Positions 37,977 through 48,545 of a DNA stretch of 64,000 nucleotides are shown in pieces. The notes beneath the pieces were generated by a model that did not search any database, was not told the DNA's origin, and worked only from the letters and a program-made list of their open reading frames with translations. The DNA is from an uncultured Clostridia bacterium (GTDB taxonomy: Bacteria > Bacillota > Clostridia > UBA1381): the NCBI GenBank assembly GCA_944392335.1, contig CALXWJ010000082.1, positions 31,898 through 95,897 of the forward strand, read 5' to 3'. The translations under genes and the position numbers were made by a program. Numbering within the stretch: position 1 is the first letter of the stretch; each line of letters starts with the position of its first letter.

Positions 37977-39476
37977 ATGGAATATTTAATTGGTATAGAC
38001 ATAGGCACTTCCGGAACAAAAACGGTTTTATTTGACACAGAAGGCAATGTTGTTTCTTCAAAAACCGTTGAATATCCCGTATATCAGCCGCAAAACGGCT
38101 GGGCAGAGCAGGATCCCAATGATTGGTGGAAAGCAACGGCCGAGACCTTAAAAAGTGTCAGCGCAAATGTAGACCCCGCTGATATCAAGGGTATAGGGCT
38201 TTCGGGTCAAATGCACGGGCTTGTCATGCTTGATGAAAACAATAATATCATAAGACCGTCAATTATATGGTGTGATCAAAGAACCGCTGCCGAATGTGAA
38301 CAAATTGAAGAAATGGTAGGTCATGACAAATTAATTGAAATAACCGCAAATCCTGCCTTGACAGGCTTTACCGCGTCAAAAATCATGTGGGTCAAGAAAA
38401 ACGAGCCTGAAAATTTCAAAAAATGCAGACATATTTTACTGCCGAAGGATTATATACGGTTTAAATTGACTGGCGAATATGCAACCGATGTTTCGGATGC
38501 AAGCGGTATGCAGCTTATTGACGTTAAAAACAGATGCTGGAGTGATGAGATTTTATCTATTCTCGGCATAGACAGATCAATGCTTGCAAAAATGTATGAA
38601 AGCTGTGAGATATCAGGAAGAATAACCGAAACAGCAGCGGAACAGACAGGTCTAAAAGCCGGTATCCCCGTTGCTGCCGGTGCGGGAGATAATGCTGCCG
38701 GTGCGGTCGGTATGGGAGTCGTAAATGAAAATAAGGCTTTCGTTACCATAGGAACGAGCGGTGTATTATTTGTTCACACCAACACCCCTGTTATCGACAA
38801 AAAAGGAAGAGTCCATACTTTTTGCTGTGCCGTACCCGGAAAATGGCATGTTATGGGCGTAACGCAGGCAGCAGGGTTATCCTTAAACTGGTTCAGAAAT
38901 AATTTTTGCAGGGATCTGTCATATAAACAGCTTGATGAATTGGCGGAGAAAATCCCTATAGGATCGGACAGACTTATTTACCTTCCATATCTTATGGGCG
39001 AGAGAACACCCCATCTTGATGCTGATGCAAGAGGCGTTTTTTTCGGGCTGTCGGCAATGCATACCGTTTCCAATATGGCAAGAGCTATAATGGAGGGTGT
39101 AACCTTCTCTCTTCGCGACTGTCTTGACGTCCTTAATGAAATGAATGTCCATGCCGACAATATTATGGCTTGCGGAGGCGGAGGGACAAGCAAATTGTGG
39201 CGTCAGATGCTTGCGGACAATTTTGAATGTAATGTTAAAACAATAACGTCACAAGAGGGAGCCGCGTTGGGAGCCGCAATACTCGGCGGCGTATGCGCGG
39301 GAGTATATGAAAATGTGGAAAAAGCCTGTGCCGAGATCATAAAGGAAAAAGAAACACAGACTCCAAACAAGGATAATTTCGTGACATACAGAAAATATTA
39401 TGAGATCTATAAAAATCTGTATATTTGCCTGAAAGACAATTTCAAAAAGCTGGGAGGAATTGAAAATGACCTTTAA
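37977..39476 (+). CDS. xylB: Xylulokinase
   Basis: Phosphorylates D-xylulose to xylulose 5-phosphate for the pentose phosphate pathway. FGGY family: GIDIGTSGTKTVLFDTEGNV near residues 5-24, GLSGQMHGLVMLD near 75 with the catalytic-site region, DASGMQLIDV near 180, and CGGGGTSKLWRQMLAD near 405. Length 499. The start is ATG 37977 (MEYLIGID) preceded by AAAGAGTG, 18 bases inside the longest frame. Its end overlaps the GH3 gene by 11 bases. Confidence 0.95.
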   Translation: MEYLIGIDIGTSGTKTVLFDTEGNVVSSKTVEYPVYQPQNGWAEQDPNDWWKATAETLKSVSANVDPADIKGIGLSGQMHGLVMLDENNNIIRPSIIWCDQRTAAECEQIEEMVGHDKLIEITANPALTGFTASKIMWVKKNEPENFKKCRHILLPKDYIRFKLTGEYATDVSDASGMQLIDVKNRCWSDEILSILGIDRSMLAKMYESCEISGRITETAAEQTGLKAGIPVAAGAGDNAAGAVGMGVVNENKAFVTIGTSGVLFVHTNTPVIDKKGRVHTFCCAVPGKWHVMGVTQAAGLSLNWFRNNFCRDLSYKQLDELAEKIPIGSDRLIYLPYLMGERTPHLDADARGVFFGLSAMHTVSNMARAIMEGVTFSLRDCLDVLNEMNVHADNIMACGGGGTSKLWRQMLADNFECNVKTITSQEGAALGAAILGGVCAGVYENVEKACAEIIKEKETQTPNKDNFVTYRKYYEIYKNLYICLKDNFKKLGGIENDL

Positions 39477-41346
39477 AGAAAGAGCCAAAGAGTTGGTTTC
39501 AAAAATGACTTTGGCAGAAAAAATGTCCCAAATGAGATATGATGCCCCTGCCATTGAAAGATTGTCCATTCCCGAATATAATTGGTGGAATGAATGTCTT
39601 CACGGTGTTGCAAGAGCGGGAAGCGCAACCGTCTTCCCTCAGGCAATAGGAATGGCGGCAAGCTTTAATGATGATCTTTTAAATGAAGTGGCAGTGGCTA
39701 TATCGGATGAAGCACGTGCAAAATACAATCAATATAAAAAGAGGGGTAAGACCGAAATATACCAGGGGCTGACATATTGGTCCCCCAATATCAATATTTT
39801 CAGAGATCCTCGTTGGGGCAGAGGGCACGAAACATACGGCGAAGATCCGTATCTTACCGGAAGAATGGGCAGCGCTTTTATTAATGGCCTGCAGGGAAAC
39901 GGGAAATACAGAAAGCTGGATGCTACAATAAAGCATTATGCGGTTCATTCAGGTCCTGAGAGTCTGCGTCACGGATTTAATGCGGAAGTTAACAACAAGG
40001 AGCTATATGAGACATATCTTTGGGCTTTCAAATATTGTATCGATCATGCAAAGCCTGCCGCCGTTATGGGCGCGTATAACAGGACTAACGGTGAGCCGTG
40101 CTGTGCTTCAAAAACATTATTGCAGGATATTTTAAGAGATGAATTTGGTTTTGAGGGTTATGTGGTATCTGACTGCGGGGCCATCTGCGACATCAATGAA
40201 CATCATCGTGTTACAAAAACTCCTGCCGAAAGCGCTGCCATGGCGGTCAACAACGGCTGCGACCTGAACTGCGGTACCGCATATCAATGGTTAAAAAGCG
40301 CTGTTGCAATGGATTTGATATCCGAAGAAACCATAACAAAAGCCGTGGAAAGATTGTTTGAAGCCCGTTTCAGCCTGGGAATGTTTGACGACGACTGTGA
40401 ATATGACAGCATTTCATATGATGTTGTTGAATGTGAAAAACATTTGAATTTATCAAGAAAAATGGCACAGGAAGGTATTGTTTTATTGAAAAACGACGGT
40501 ATTCTTCCTTTACAGGACAACAAAACCATTGCGGTCATAGGCCCGAATGCCGACTCAAAGCTTGTACTGCTTGGAAATTATTACGGGACACCCACCGATT
40601 ATACAACACTTTTAAAGGGTATAAAGGATCGTAATAACGGAAAAACATATTATTCCAAAGGATGTAACCTGGCTAAAGAACGTACCATTTATGAAGAACA
40701 TTCACTCTCCGATGCTATTGCCATCGCCGGAATAGCTGACGTTATTATTATGTGTATGGGATTGGACTCCGACCTTGAAGGCGAAGAAGGCGATGCTTAC
40801 AGCTTAACGGGTGAATTTAATTCCGGGGATAAAAATACGCTCGAACTCCCGAAAGTGCAAAGAGAGCTTTATGATGAAATCTTAAAGACTAAAAAACCCA
40901 TCATTTTTGTTAATGTAAGCGGCAGCTGTATTAATCTCAGCAGGCAAGACAAAGAATGTAATGCCGTTATTCAATGTTTTTATCCCGGAGCGGAGGGCGG
41001 AAAAGCACTTGCCGATATTATATTCGGAGATGTCAGCCCAAGCGGAAGATTGCCCGTAACCTTTTATGAATCGGTTGATGATCTACCGCCTTTTGAAGAT
41101 TACTCAATGAAAAACAGAACATATAAGTTTTTTGAAGGTAAACCGGTATATCCCTTTGGTTTCGGGCTCACCTATTCTGATATCACAGAAAATTGGATAG
41201 ATGACAATACTGTCGAAATCATAAATTCCGGAGAATATGACACAATGTATTCGGTGCTTAAATATGAATATATCCCGCATAAAAATCTTTGCGGCTTCAA
41301 AAAAATATTTATAAAGAAAAAGGAAAGCGTCATTGTAAAATTTTAA
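39466..41346 (+). CDS. GH3 beta-glycosidase, probably beta-xylosidase
   Basis: Cleaves beta-xylosides or beta-glucosides. The N-terminal barrel shows NWWNECLHGVARAG near residue 39, YWSPNINIFRDPRWGRGHET near 104, KHYAVHS near 156, and the nucleophile Asp236 in VVSDCGA. The second alpha/beta domain has AQEGIVLLKNDGILPL and FGFGLTYSD. At 626 residues the fibronectin-III-like domain is very short. WNECLHGVAR and the link to xylAB favour xylosidase over glucosidase. No signal peptide, so it acts on imported xylo-oligosaccharides. Start ATG 39466 after GGGAGG, inside xylB. Confidence 0.9.
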   Translation: MTFKERAKELVSKMTLAEKMSQMRYDAPAIERLSIPEYNWWNECLHGVARAGSATVFPQAIGMAASFNDDLLNEVAVAISDEARAKYNQYKKRGKTEIYQGLTYWSPNINIFRDPRWGRGHETYGEDPYLTGRMGSAFINGLQGNGKYRKLDATIKHYAVHSGPESLRHGFNAEVNNKELYETYLWAFKYCIDHAKPAAVMGAYNRTNGEPCCASKTLLQDILRDEFGFEGYVVSDCGAICDINEHHRVTKTPAESAAMAVNNGCDLNCGTAYQWLKSAVAMDLISEETITKAVERLFEARFSLGMFDDDCEYDSISYDVVECEKHLNLSRKMAQEGIVLLKNDGILPLQDNKTIAVIGPNADSKLVLLGNYYGTPTDYTTLLKGIKDRNNGKTYYSKGCNLAKERTIYEEHSLSDAIAIAGIADVIIMCMGLDSDLEGEEGDAYSLTGEFNSGDKNTLELPKVQRELYDEILKTKKPIIFVNVSGSCINLSRQDKECNAVIQCFYPGAEGGKALADIIFGDVSPSGRLPVTFYESVDDLPPFEDYSMKNRTYKFFEGKPVYPFGFGLTYSDITENWIDDNTVEIINSGEYDTMYSVLKYEYIPHKNLCGFKKIFIKKKESVIVKF

Positions 41347-41411
41347 TTATCTTATTCTTTATATGACCGCTTATTCGGATGATTTTATTGCGAATTTAAA
41401 ATATTCAATGA

Positions 41412-41439
41412 AAAATGAGGATTTTTGTCCTCATTTTTT
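41412..41439 (+). terminator. Terminator after the xylose operon
   Basis: Arms AAAATGAGGA (41412-41421) and TCCTCATTTT (41428-41437) followed by further T. Confidence 0.8.
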
Positions 41440-41466
41440 ATTACAGAAATAACGGTTAATTATTTC

Positions 41467-41495
41467 TTGACAAAATAAAGAAAAAGCAGTATGAT
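41467..41495 (+). promoter_or_regulatory. argS promoter
   Basis: TTGACA (41467-41472), a 17-bp spacer and TATGAT (41490-41495), 35 bp before the start codon. Confidence 0.7.
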
Positions 41496-41530
41496 ATTAT
41501 ATAAGAAAAATTTTCAAAAGAGGTATTATG

Positions 41531-43228
41531 ATGAATTATAGAGAATATATTGCTTCACGCCTTGAATCCGTAACAGGATTATCCCGCGAAGAAATTGAAA
41601 AAGTAATAGAGATCCCTCCCGAACCAAAAATGGGTGATATGGCATTCCCCTGCTTTACATTGGCAAAAACACTTAAGAAAGCCCCGCCATTGATCGCAAA
41701 TGAATTGATGCCGGAATTTAGCAATGATGACAAATTCGAAAAAGTTCAGGCAGCAGGGCCTTATTTGAATTTCTTTTTTAACCGCGCAGAATTTGAAAAA
41801 GATGTTTTAACAAGGGTAAAAGAATCAAAAGGTTCTTTTGATAAATCGGAAGAAGGAAAAGGGAAAACCGTTTTGGTTGAGTATTCATCTCCAAATATTG
41901 CAAAACCTTTTCATATAGGTCATCTTTTTTCAACCGCAATAGGCAATTCATTGGCACGAATATATGAATATTTAGGATATGACGTAAAAAGACTTAATCA
42001 TCTCGGAGATTGGGGCACTCAATTCGGAAAACTCATCTCCGCATATAAAAGATGGGGTGACAAAGAGGTAATTGAAAAAGATCCCATTAATGAATTATTG
42101 AAAATATATGTAAAATTTCATGAAGAAGCCGAAAAAAATCCCGAGCTTAATGATGAGGCAAGAGAATATTTTAAGCTTCTTGAAAATAACGATCCCGAAA
42201 CAACAGGGTTATGGCAGTATTTCAGAGATGTAAGCCTTAAAGAATTTAAAAGGGTATATGATATGCTTGGTGTGAGCTTTGACTCGTATGCAGGTGAAAG
42301 TTTTTACGGTGACAAAATGCAGGAAATTGTAGACATTCTCAGCGAAAAACATTTGCTCACCGAAAGTGACGGTGCTAAGGTTGTTATGCTTAATAATCTT
42401 AATATGCCTCCATGCATCATTTTGAAATCGGACGGCGCAACAATTTATGCAACAAGGGATATTGCCGCCGCATTATACAGAAAACGCACATATGATTTTT
42501 ACAAAAATATCTATGTTGTGGGAACCCCCCAGGCACTTCATTTCAGGCAGATATTTGAAGTTATGAAAAGAGCAGGCTGGGATTGGGCTGATAACTGTGT
42601 TCATGTAGGTTTTGGTCTTGTAAAATTCCCCGACAAGAAATTGTCTACCAGACACGGTGATGTTGTTTTCCTTGAAGACGTTTTAAATGAATCAATTCAG
42701 AAAACGCGTGAAAAAATTGAACAAAGCAATCCTGACATAGAGGATAAAGAAGAAGTGGCAAAGAAAATAGGAATAGGCGCTATTTTATACACCTTCCTGA
42801 AAAACAACCGTGAAAAAGATATTGTATTCTCATGGGACAGTATGCTTGATTTTGAAGGTGAATCCGCACCCTATGTTCAATACAGTTATGCAAGAGGAAG
42901 AAGTATTCTCAGAAGATGCAATACCGATTTTTCCAATCCGGATTTTTCAAAAACAACCTCTGATGAAGAATATGAGCTGATAAAACAAATAAATGCTTTC
43001 GGTAATGCTGTTTCTGATGCGGCTGACAAAAATGAGCCTTTCTATATAACACGATATGTTACCAATCTCGCCAAATGTTTTAACAAATTTTATAATACAA
43101 GGCCTATTTTAAAAGGTGATGTTGATTCGGAAACACAAAAAGCAAGACTTGCTATTGTTGATGCTGCAACACAGGTAATAAAATCCGCATTATACCTTCT
43201 TGGAATAGAAACAGTTGAAAGTATGTAA
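41531..43228 (+). CDS. argS: Arginyl-tRNA synthetase
   Basis: Class I synthetase charging tRNA-Arg. An N-terminal Arg-tRNA-synthetase domain (about 1-85) is followed by the HIGH motif in [20 protein letters not shown] near residue 121, [12 protein letters not shown] near 157, and [14 protein letters not shown] (KMSKS-like region) near 374. The C-terminal DALR domain ends the protein. Length 565. ATG 41531 is seven bases after GAGG; an adjacent ATG at 41528 is also possible. It is monocistronic. Confidence 0.96.
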   Translation: MNYREYIASRLESVTGLSREEIEKVIEIPPEPKMGDMAFPCFTLAKTLKKAPPLIANELMPEFSNDDKFEKVQAAGPYLNFFFNRAEFEKDVLTRVKESKGSFDKSEEGKGKTVLVEYSSPNIAKPFHIGHLFSTAIGNSLARIYEYLGYDVKRLNHLGDWGTQFGKLISAYKRWGDKEVIEKDPINELLKIYVKFHEEAEKNPELNDEAREYFKLLENNDPETTGLWQYFRDVSLKEFKRVYDMLGVSFDSYAGESFYGDKMQEIVDILSEKHLLTESDGAKVVMLNNLNMPPCIILKSDGATIYATRDIAAALYRKRTYDFYKNIYVVGTPQALHFRQIFEVMKRAGWDWADNCVHVGFGLVKFPDKKLSTRHGDVVFLEDVLNESIQKTREKIEQSNPDIEDKEEVAKKIGIGAILYTFLKNNREKDIVFSWDSMLDFEGESAPYVQYSYARGRSILRRCNTDFSNPDFSKTTSDEEYELIKQINAFGNAVSDAADKNEPFYITRYVTNLAKCFNKFYNTRPILKGDVDSETQKARLAIVDAATQVIKSALYLLGIETVESM

Positions 43229-43249
43229 TATCTTTCTTAAAATAAAACA

Positions 43250-43285
43250 AAACCGCAGAATTCGAAAATCTCGGATCTGCGGTTT
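43250..43285. terminator. Bidirectional terminator between argS and gdhA
   Basis: Arms AAACCGCAGA (43250-43259) and TCTGCGGTTT (43276-43285), with T-rich sequence on both sides, between convergent genes. Confidence 0.75.
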
Positions 43286-43307
43286 ATTTGTATTAATATA
43301 TTTGCTA

Positions 43308-44684
<1,377 letters not shown>

Positions 44685-44690
44685 TTATAT

Positions 44691-44719
44691 ATTATACCAT
44701 TTTCTTGCAACAAAATCAA
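44691..44719 (-). promoter_or_regulatory. gdhA promoter
   Basis: Minus-strand TTGATT (44719-44714), a 17-bp spacer ending TGG, and TATAAT (44696-44691). The 330-bp gap 44652-44981 holds this promoter and that of nfnA and shows no gene. Confidence 0.7.
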
Positions 44720-44832
44720 TACAAAATTTCAAAATAGGAATAATATGACAAAAAAATCATATGAATTTGACATTTTTTTTTATATTTCTTTCAATAAGTA
44801 TATTAAATATAATAATTAGCAGAAAAAATTTC

Positions 44833-44861
44833 TTGACTTTTTACTTCAAATATTATATAGT
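44833..44861 (+). promoter_or_regulatory. nfnAB promoter
   Basis: TTGACT (44833-44838), 17 bp, TATAGT (44856-44861); about 120 bp of leader before nfnA. Confidence 0.55.
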
Positions 44862-44981
44862 AAGATGAGATGCTTTAGATTTCTTTATAATATGCCGTGT
44901 CTGTGTTTTTGACACATCGGACACCCATTCTATTATATTTAAAGCTTTTTTCTATTTATTAATCCGAAAGGAAGAAATGTA

Positions 44982-45821
44982 ATGGCTTATAAAATAGTTA
45001 ACAAAAAAATTCTGAATCCGCAGATATTCTTAATGGAGGTTGAAGCTCCTTTGGTTGCAAGACGTGCCGAACCCGGACAATTTATCATCCTCCGTATTGA
45101 TGAATACGGCGAAAGAGTACCCTTTACAATTGCGGATTTCGACAGAGATAAAGGTACGGTTACCATAATTGTACAGATTGTAGGAAAAACCACACGTGAC
45201 CTTGCACAATTAACCGAAAAGGACAGTTTATCGGACTTTGCAGGTCCTCTTGGGGTTCCCACATCCCTTGAAGGGAAGAAAAAAGTTGCTGTAATCGGCG
45301 GCGGATTAGGCACTGCCATAGCATATCCTCAAGCAAAAAAATTACATAACTTAGGTGCGGATGTTACTGTAATAACCGGATTCCGCAACAAGGATCTAAT
45401 AATTTTGGAAGATGATTTAAAAAAAGTTTCCAACAAACTGATTATTACAACAGATGACGGTTCAAACGGTTTGCAGGGTTTCGTAACAGATCGCTTAAAG
45501 GAAGAAATTGAAAAAGGCGAAAAATTTGACGAGGTTATAGCAATAGGTCCCCTTGTAATGATGAGAGCCGTATGCAATCTTACAAAAGAATACAACATAC
45601 CCACAACAGTTTCAATGAACCCGGTAATGATCGACGGCACAGGTATGTGCGGTGGCTGCCGTGTAATTGTGGACGGAGAAACAAAATTTGCCTGTGTTGA
45701 CGGTCCTGATTTTGACGGTCACAAAATAGACTGGAACTCAGCGCTCAACAGACAGCAGATGTTTAAAAAATACGAGCAACAATCTTGCGAAGACGGTCAT
45801 TGCAGAATAGGTCTTCATTAA
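44982..45821 (+). CDS. nfnA: NfnA, FAD/[2Fe-2S] subunit of NADH-dependent ferredoxin:NADP oxidoreductase
   Basis: Small subunit of the electron-bifurcating transhydrogenase that couples NADH and reduced ferredoxin oxidation to NADP reduction. Ferredoxin-reductase fold: PGQFIILRIDEYGERVPFTI near 31, VAVIGGGLGTAIAYPQAKKL near 101 for NAD binding, and the cluster motif GTGMCGGCRVIVDG with a further Cys in FACVDGPDFDGH near 222-245. Length 279. The alternative name is sulfide dehydrogenase beta subunit. The nfnB partner follows after 68 bp. Confidence 0.9.
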   Translation: MAYKIVNKKILNPQIFLMEVEAPLVARRAEPGQFIILRIDEYGERVPFTIADFDRDKGTVTIIVQIVGKTTRDLAQLTEKDSLSDFAGPLGVPTSLEGKKKVAVIGGGLGTAIAYPQAKKLHNLGADVTVITGFRNKDLIILEDDLKKVSNKLIITTDDGSNGLQGFVTDRLKEEIEKGEKFDEVIAIGPLVMMRAVCNLTKEYNIPTTVSMNPVMIDGTGMCGGCRVIVDGETKFACVDGPDFDGHKIDWNSALNRQQMFKKYEQQSCEDGHCRIGLH

Positions 45822-45889
45822 TTTGTTACAATATGATTGATTTTTAAATATTACTTATTCAAACAACTTTTGAAAGGAAATGTTAATAT

Positions 45890-47281
45890 ATGCCCAATAT
45901 GTCATTAAAGAAAAATCCCATGCCGGAACAGGATCCTAATGTTAGAAACAAAAACTTCCTTGAAGTTACCACAGGTTATACCGTTGCAATGGCAGTTGAT
46001 GAAGCTCAGAGATGTTTAAACTGTAAAAACAGTCCCTGTGTAAACGGATGTCCCGTATCGGTCAAAATCCCCGAATTTATAAGTCTTATTGCACAGGAAA
46101 AATTTGAAGACGCTTACAATAAAATTACCGAAACAAATTCTTTACCTGCCGTATGCGGAAGAGTTTGTCCTCAGGAAAAACAATGTGAATCAAAGTGCGT
46201 AAGAGGTATTAAGGGTGAACCTGTCGGTATAGGCAGACTTGAAAGATTTGCCGCCGACTACCATATGGAACATGGAGAAGATAAAACAGAAAAGCCACAG
46301 CCAAACGGTAAAAAAGTTGCTGTTGTAGGGTCAGGGCCTTCAGGTCTTACCGCCGCCGGCGATCTTGCAAAAATGGGCTATGAGGTTACAATTTATGAAG
46401 CTTTCCACACTGCAGGCGGCGTCTTAATGTATGGAATCCCCGAATTCAGACTTCCGAAAAACATTGTTCAAAAGGAAATTTCAAAACTGAAGGATTTAGG
46501 TGTCAATATTGAAACAAATGTTATTATAGGTAAATCAATTCTTTTAGATGAACTATTTGAAGAATTCGGTTATGATGCCGTATATATCGGTTCGGGTGCA
46601 GGTCTTCCCTCTTTTATGGGAATTGAAGGAGAAGCTTTGAACGGCGTATATTCCGCAAACGAATTTCTTACAAGAATAAACCTCATGAAGGGCTATAAAT
46701 TCCCCGAATATGATACACCTGTCTTTATTGGCAAAAATGTTGCTGTATTCGGCGGCGGAAATGTTGCGATGGATGCGGCAAGGAGTGCTAAAAGACTGGG
46801 TGCCGAAAATGTTTATATTGTTTACAGACGAGGAAAAGAAGAGTTGCCTGCCCGTATTGAAGAAGTAATGCACGCCGAAGAAGAAGGAATAATATTTAAA
46901 CTTCTTCAAAATCCCACAAGGTTTATCGGAGATGAAAAAGGCTGGTTAAAAGGCGTTGAAGTAATTAAAATGGAACTGGGAGAACCTGATGCAAGCGGCA
47001 GAAGACGTCCCGTTGCCATAGAAGGATCGGAAGAAATACTGGATATTGACACCGCTGTAATTTCAATAGGTCAATCACCCAATCCTCTTATAAAAAACAC
47101 AACAAAAGGACTTGACACCAACAAAAAAGGCTGTATAATTGCCGATGAAAATGGTGCAACCTCAAAACCTTTTGTATATGCAGGCGGTGACGTTGTTACC
47201 GGCGCCGCAACCGTTATTCTTGCTATGGGCGCAGGAAAAACCGCGGCAAAGGCAATAGACGAAGAATTGTCAAAAAAATAA
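45890..47281 (+). CDS. nfnB: NfnB, glutamate-synthase-small-subunit-like flavoprotein
   Basis: Large subunit of NfnAB, with two [4Fe-4S] clusters and the bifurcating FAD. N-terminal cysteine motifs are CLNCKNSPCVNGCPV near residue 42 and CGRVCPQEKQCESKC near 88. The FAD motif GSGPSGLTAAGDLAKMGY lies near 146 and the NADPH motif GGGNVAMDAARSAKRLG near 285. Length 463. It resembles GltD, but no gltB large subunit is present and NfnA precedes it, which decides the assignment. Confidence 0.92.
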   Translation: MPNMSLKKNPMPEQDPNVRNKNFLEVTTGYTVAMAVDEAQRCLNCKNSPCVNGCPVSVKIPEFISLIAQEKFEDAYNKITETNSLPAVCGRVCPQEKQCESKCVRGIKGEPVGIGRLERFAADYHMEHGEDKTEKPQPNGKKVAVVGSGPSGLTAAGDLAKMGYEVTIYEAFHTAGGVLMYGIPEFRLPKNIVQKEISKLKDLGVNIETNVIIGKSILLDELFEEFGYDAVYIGSGAGLPSFMGIEGEALNGVYSANEFLTRINLMKGYKFPEYDTPVFIGKNVAVFGGGNVAMDAARSAKRLGAENVYIVYRRGKEELPARIEEVMHAEEEGIIFKLLQNPTRFIGDEKGWLKGVEVIKMELGEPDASGRRRPVAIEGSEEILDIDTAVISIGQSPNPLIKNTTKGLDTNKKGCIIADENGATSKPFVYAGGDVVTGAATVILAMGAGKTAAKAIDEELSKK

Positions 47282-47290
47282 AATAACTTA

Positions 47291-47329
47291 AAAAAGTACC
47301 GTTTAAGCATTTGCTGACGGTACTTTTTT
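47291..47329. terminator. Bidirectional terminator between nfnB and sfsA
   Basis: Arms AAAAAGTACCGT (47291-47302) and ACGGTACTTTTTT (47317-47329) between convergent genes, with a T-run in either direction. Confidence 0.8.
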
Positions 47330-47331
47330 TA

Positions 47332-48018
47332 CTAAAATTTAACAGGTATTTCTTTCCCCACTGTAACGGAATCTTTTTTCACATCACAGTCAAATGCATA
47401 AATTTTGACACCCTTTTTCTCCGCCTTTTTCAGTTCAGAATAAAATTCCGGATGTGTGGCTTTGTTGGGTGTAAAATACTTTGCACCTTTCATCTGAATT
47501 ATAAACACTATATATGCTTCAAATCCCTCTTCCACCGCCTGACACAATTCTTTTATATGCTTAACACCTCTTTGTGTAGGTGCGTCGGGAAATTTTACAA
47601 TTCCGTCCTCTTCAAGCGTAACCCCCTTTACCTCCGCATATATTTTTCTTTCGTGCTGTTCAATGTAAAAATCAAATCTGGAAGTATTAAAAGTCTTTTC
47701 GGGTTTAATCAGATTTGTTTTTCCAAAAAAAGACGGAATATATTCATAAAACACCTTATTGGGAAGCATACTGTCCATATTAACAAGTCTGTCGCCTTTA
47801 TATACGGAAATAAGATCATAACCGGTTTTTCTTTGAGAATTGTCCGACTTTTCCAATATCACTTTTGCTCCGGGTATAAGTATTTCTCTGCACCTGCCTG
47901 TATTTTTCACGTGTACCGTTTCTTCTTTTCCGTCAATCAATACCTTTGCGGTAAATCTGTTTGGTCTTAACAAAAATATTCCTTCTGTTACATTTTTATA
48001 TTTCACTGCAATCCACAT
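47332..48018 (-). CDS. sfsA: SfsA family nuclease-like protein
   Basis: SfsA family (sugar fermentation stimulation protein), with a restriction-endonuclease-like core and nucleic-acid binding reported for relatives; its cellular role is unsettled. Blocks: RPNRFTAKVLIDGKEETVHV, NTGRCREILIPGA, SRFDFYIEQHERKIYAEVKG (catalytic-type D-ExK) and FPDAPTQRGVKHI. The frame is open to 48123, but the family starts near KYKNVTEGIF. I place the start at ATG 48018; a GTG at 48006 is equally possible. Neither has a strong ribosome site. Confidence 0.88.
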   Translation of the reverse strand: MWIAVKYKNVTEGIFLLRPNRFTAKVLIDGKEETVHVKNTGRCREILIPGAKVILEKSDNSQRKTGYDLISVYKGDRLVNMDSMLPNKVFYEYIPSFFGKTNLIKPEKTFNTSRFDFYIEQHERKIYAEVKGVTLEEDGIVKFPDAPTQRGVKHIKELCQAVEEGFEAYIVFIIQMKGAKYFTPNKATHPEFYSELKKAEKKGVKIYAFDCDVKKDSVTVGKEIPVKF

Positions 48019-48188
48019 CCCATTTCGTTTACTTTTTTTATTATACATTACATCAAAAATCAAATCAATAATAATATATTTCTCCTCTTTTTCAGTTTTT
48101 TTATTTGTAAACATTATACACATATTTAAAATTTTTTAAAATAATTTCCGTTTAATATGCAAAAATATTTTTAAAGTTTTAAAAAAAA

Positions 48189-48217
48189 CTTGACAGAATA
48201 AAATTATTTATGTTATC
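48189..48217 (+). promoter_or_regulatory. trpB promoter
   Basis: TTGACA (48189-48194), a 17-bp spacer and TTATCA (48212-48217), about 20 bp before the T-box leader. Confidence 0.5.
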
Positions 48218-48237
48218 ATCTCTCCAATAGAATAAAC

Positions 48238-48499
48238 CGATGAGCAGAAATAGTACTTCCTCTTTAGTTATTAAGAGAGAGCCGCCGACGGTGTGATGGC
48301 GGTAATATACGGAGGAACGAATGGGTCTGTGAGGGCAAACTGAACTGCTTAGGCATAGTAGGGGCGACGGAGGTCAACCGTAAAAAGTGACAGCATTGTG
48401 ATGGCAATGCGATGAGTGCATCCTTTTTATAAAAGGGTGAAATTAGGTGGCACCACAGGTAAATTTATACCCTGTCCTAATACGGACAGGGTATTTTTG
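48238..48499 (+). ncRNA. T-box leader, predicted tRNA-Trp specificity
   Basis: The T-box core GGTGGCACCACAGGT lies at about 48447-48460. An AGTA element is near 48252. The specifier site after CGAA holds TGG (48322-48324), the tryptophan codon, which agrees with the downstream tryptophan synthase gene. The terminator pairs ACCCTGTCC with GGACAGGGT and ends in ATTTTT (48469-48498). Confidence 0.9.
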
Positions 48500-48545
48500 C
48501 TTTCTCGGGAAAACTATTTAAATTTTATGAAGGGTGGAAAAAAAC

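Noticed and set aside
45890..47281. Glutamate synthase small subunit GltD
   Set aside because: No gltB is present and the gene follows nfnA, so NfnB is the better call.
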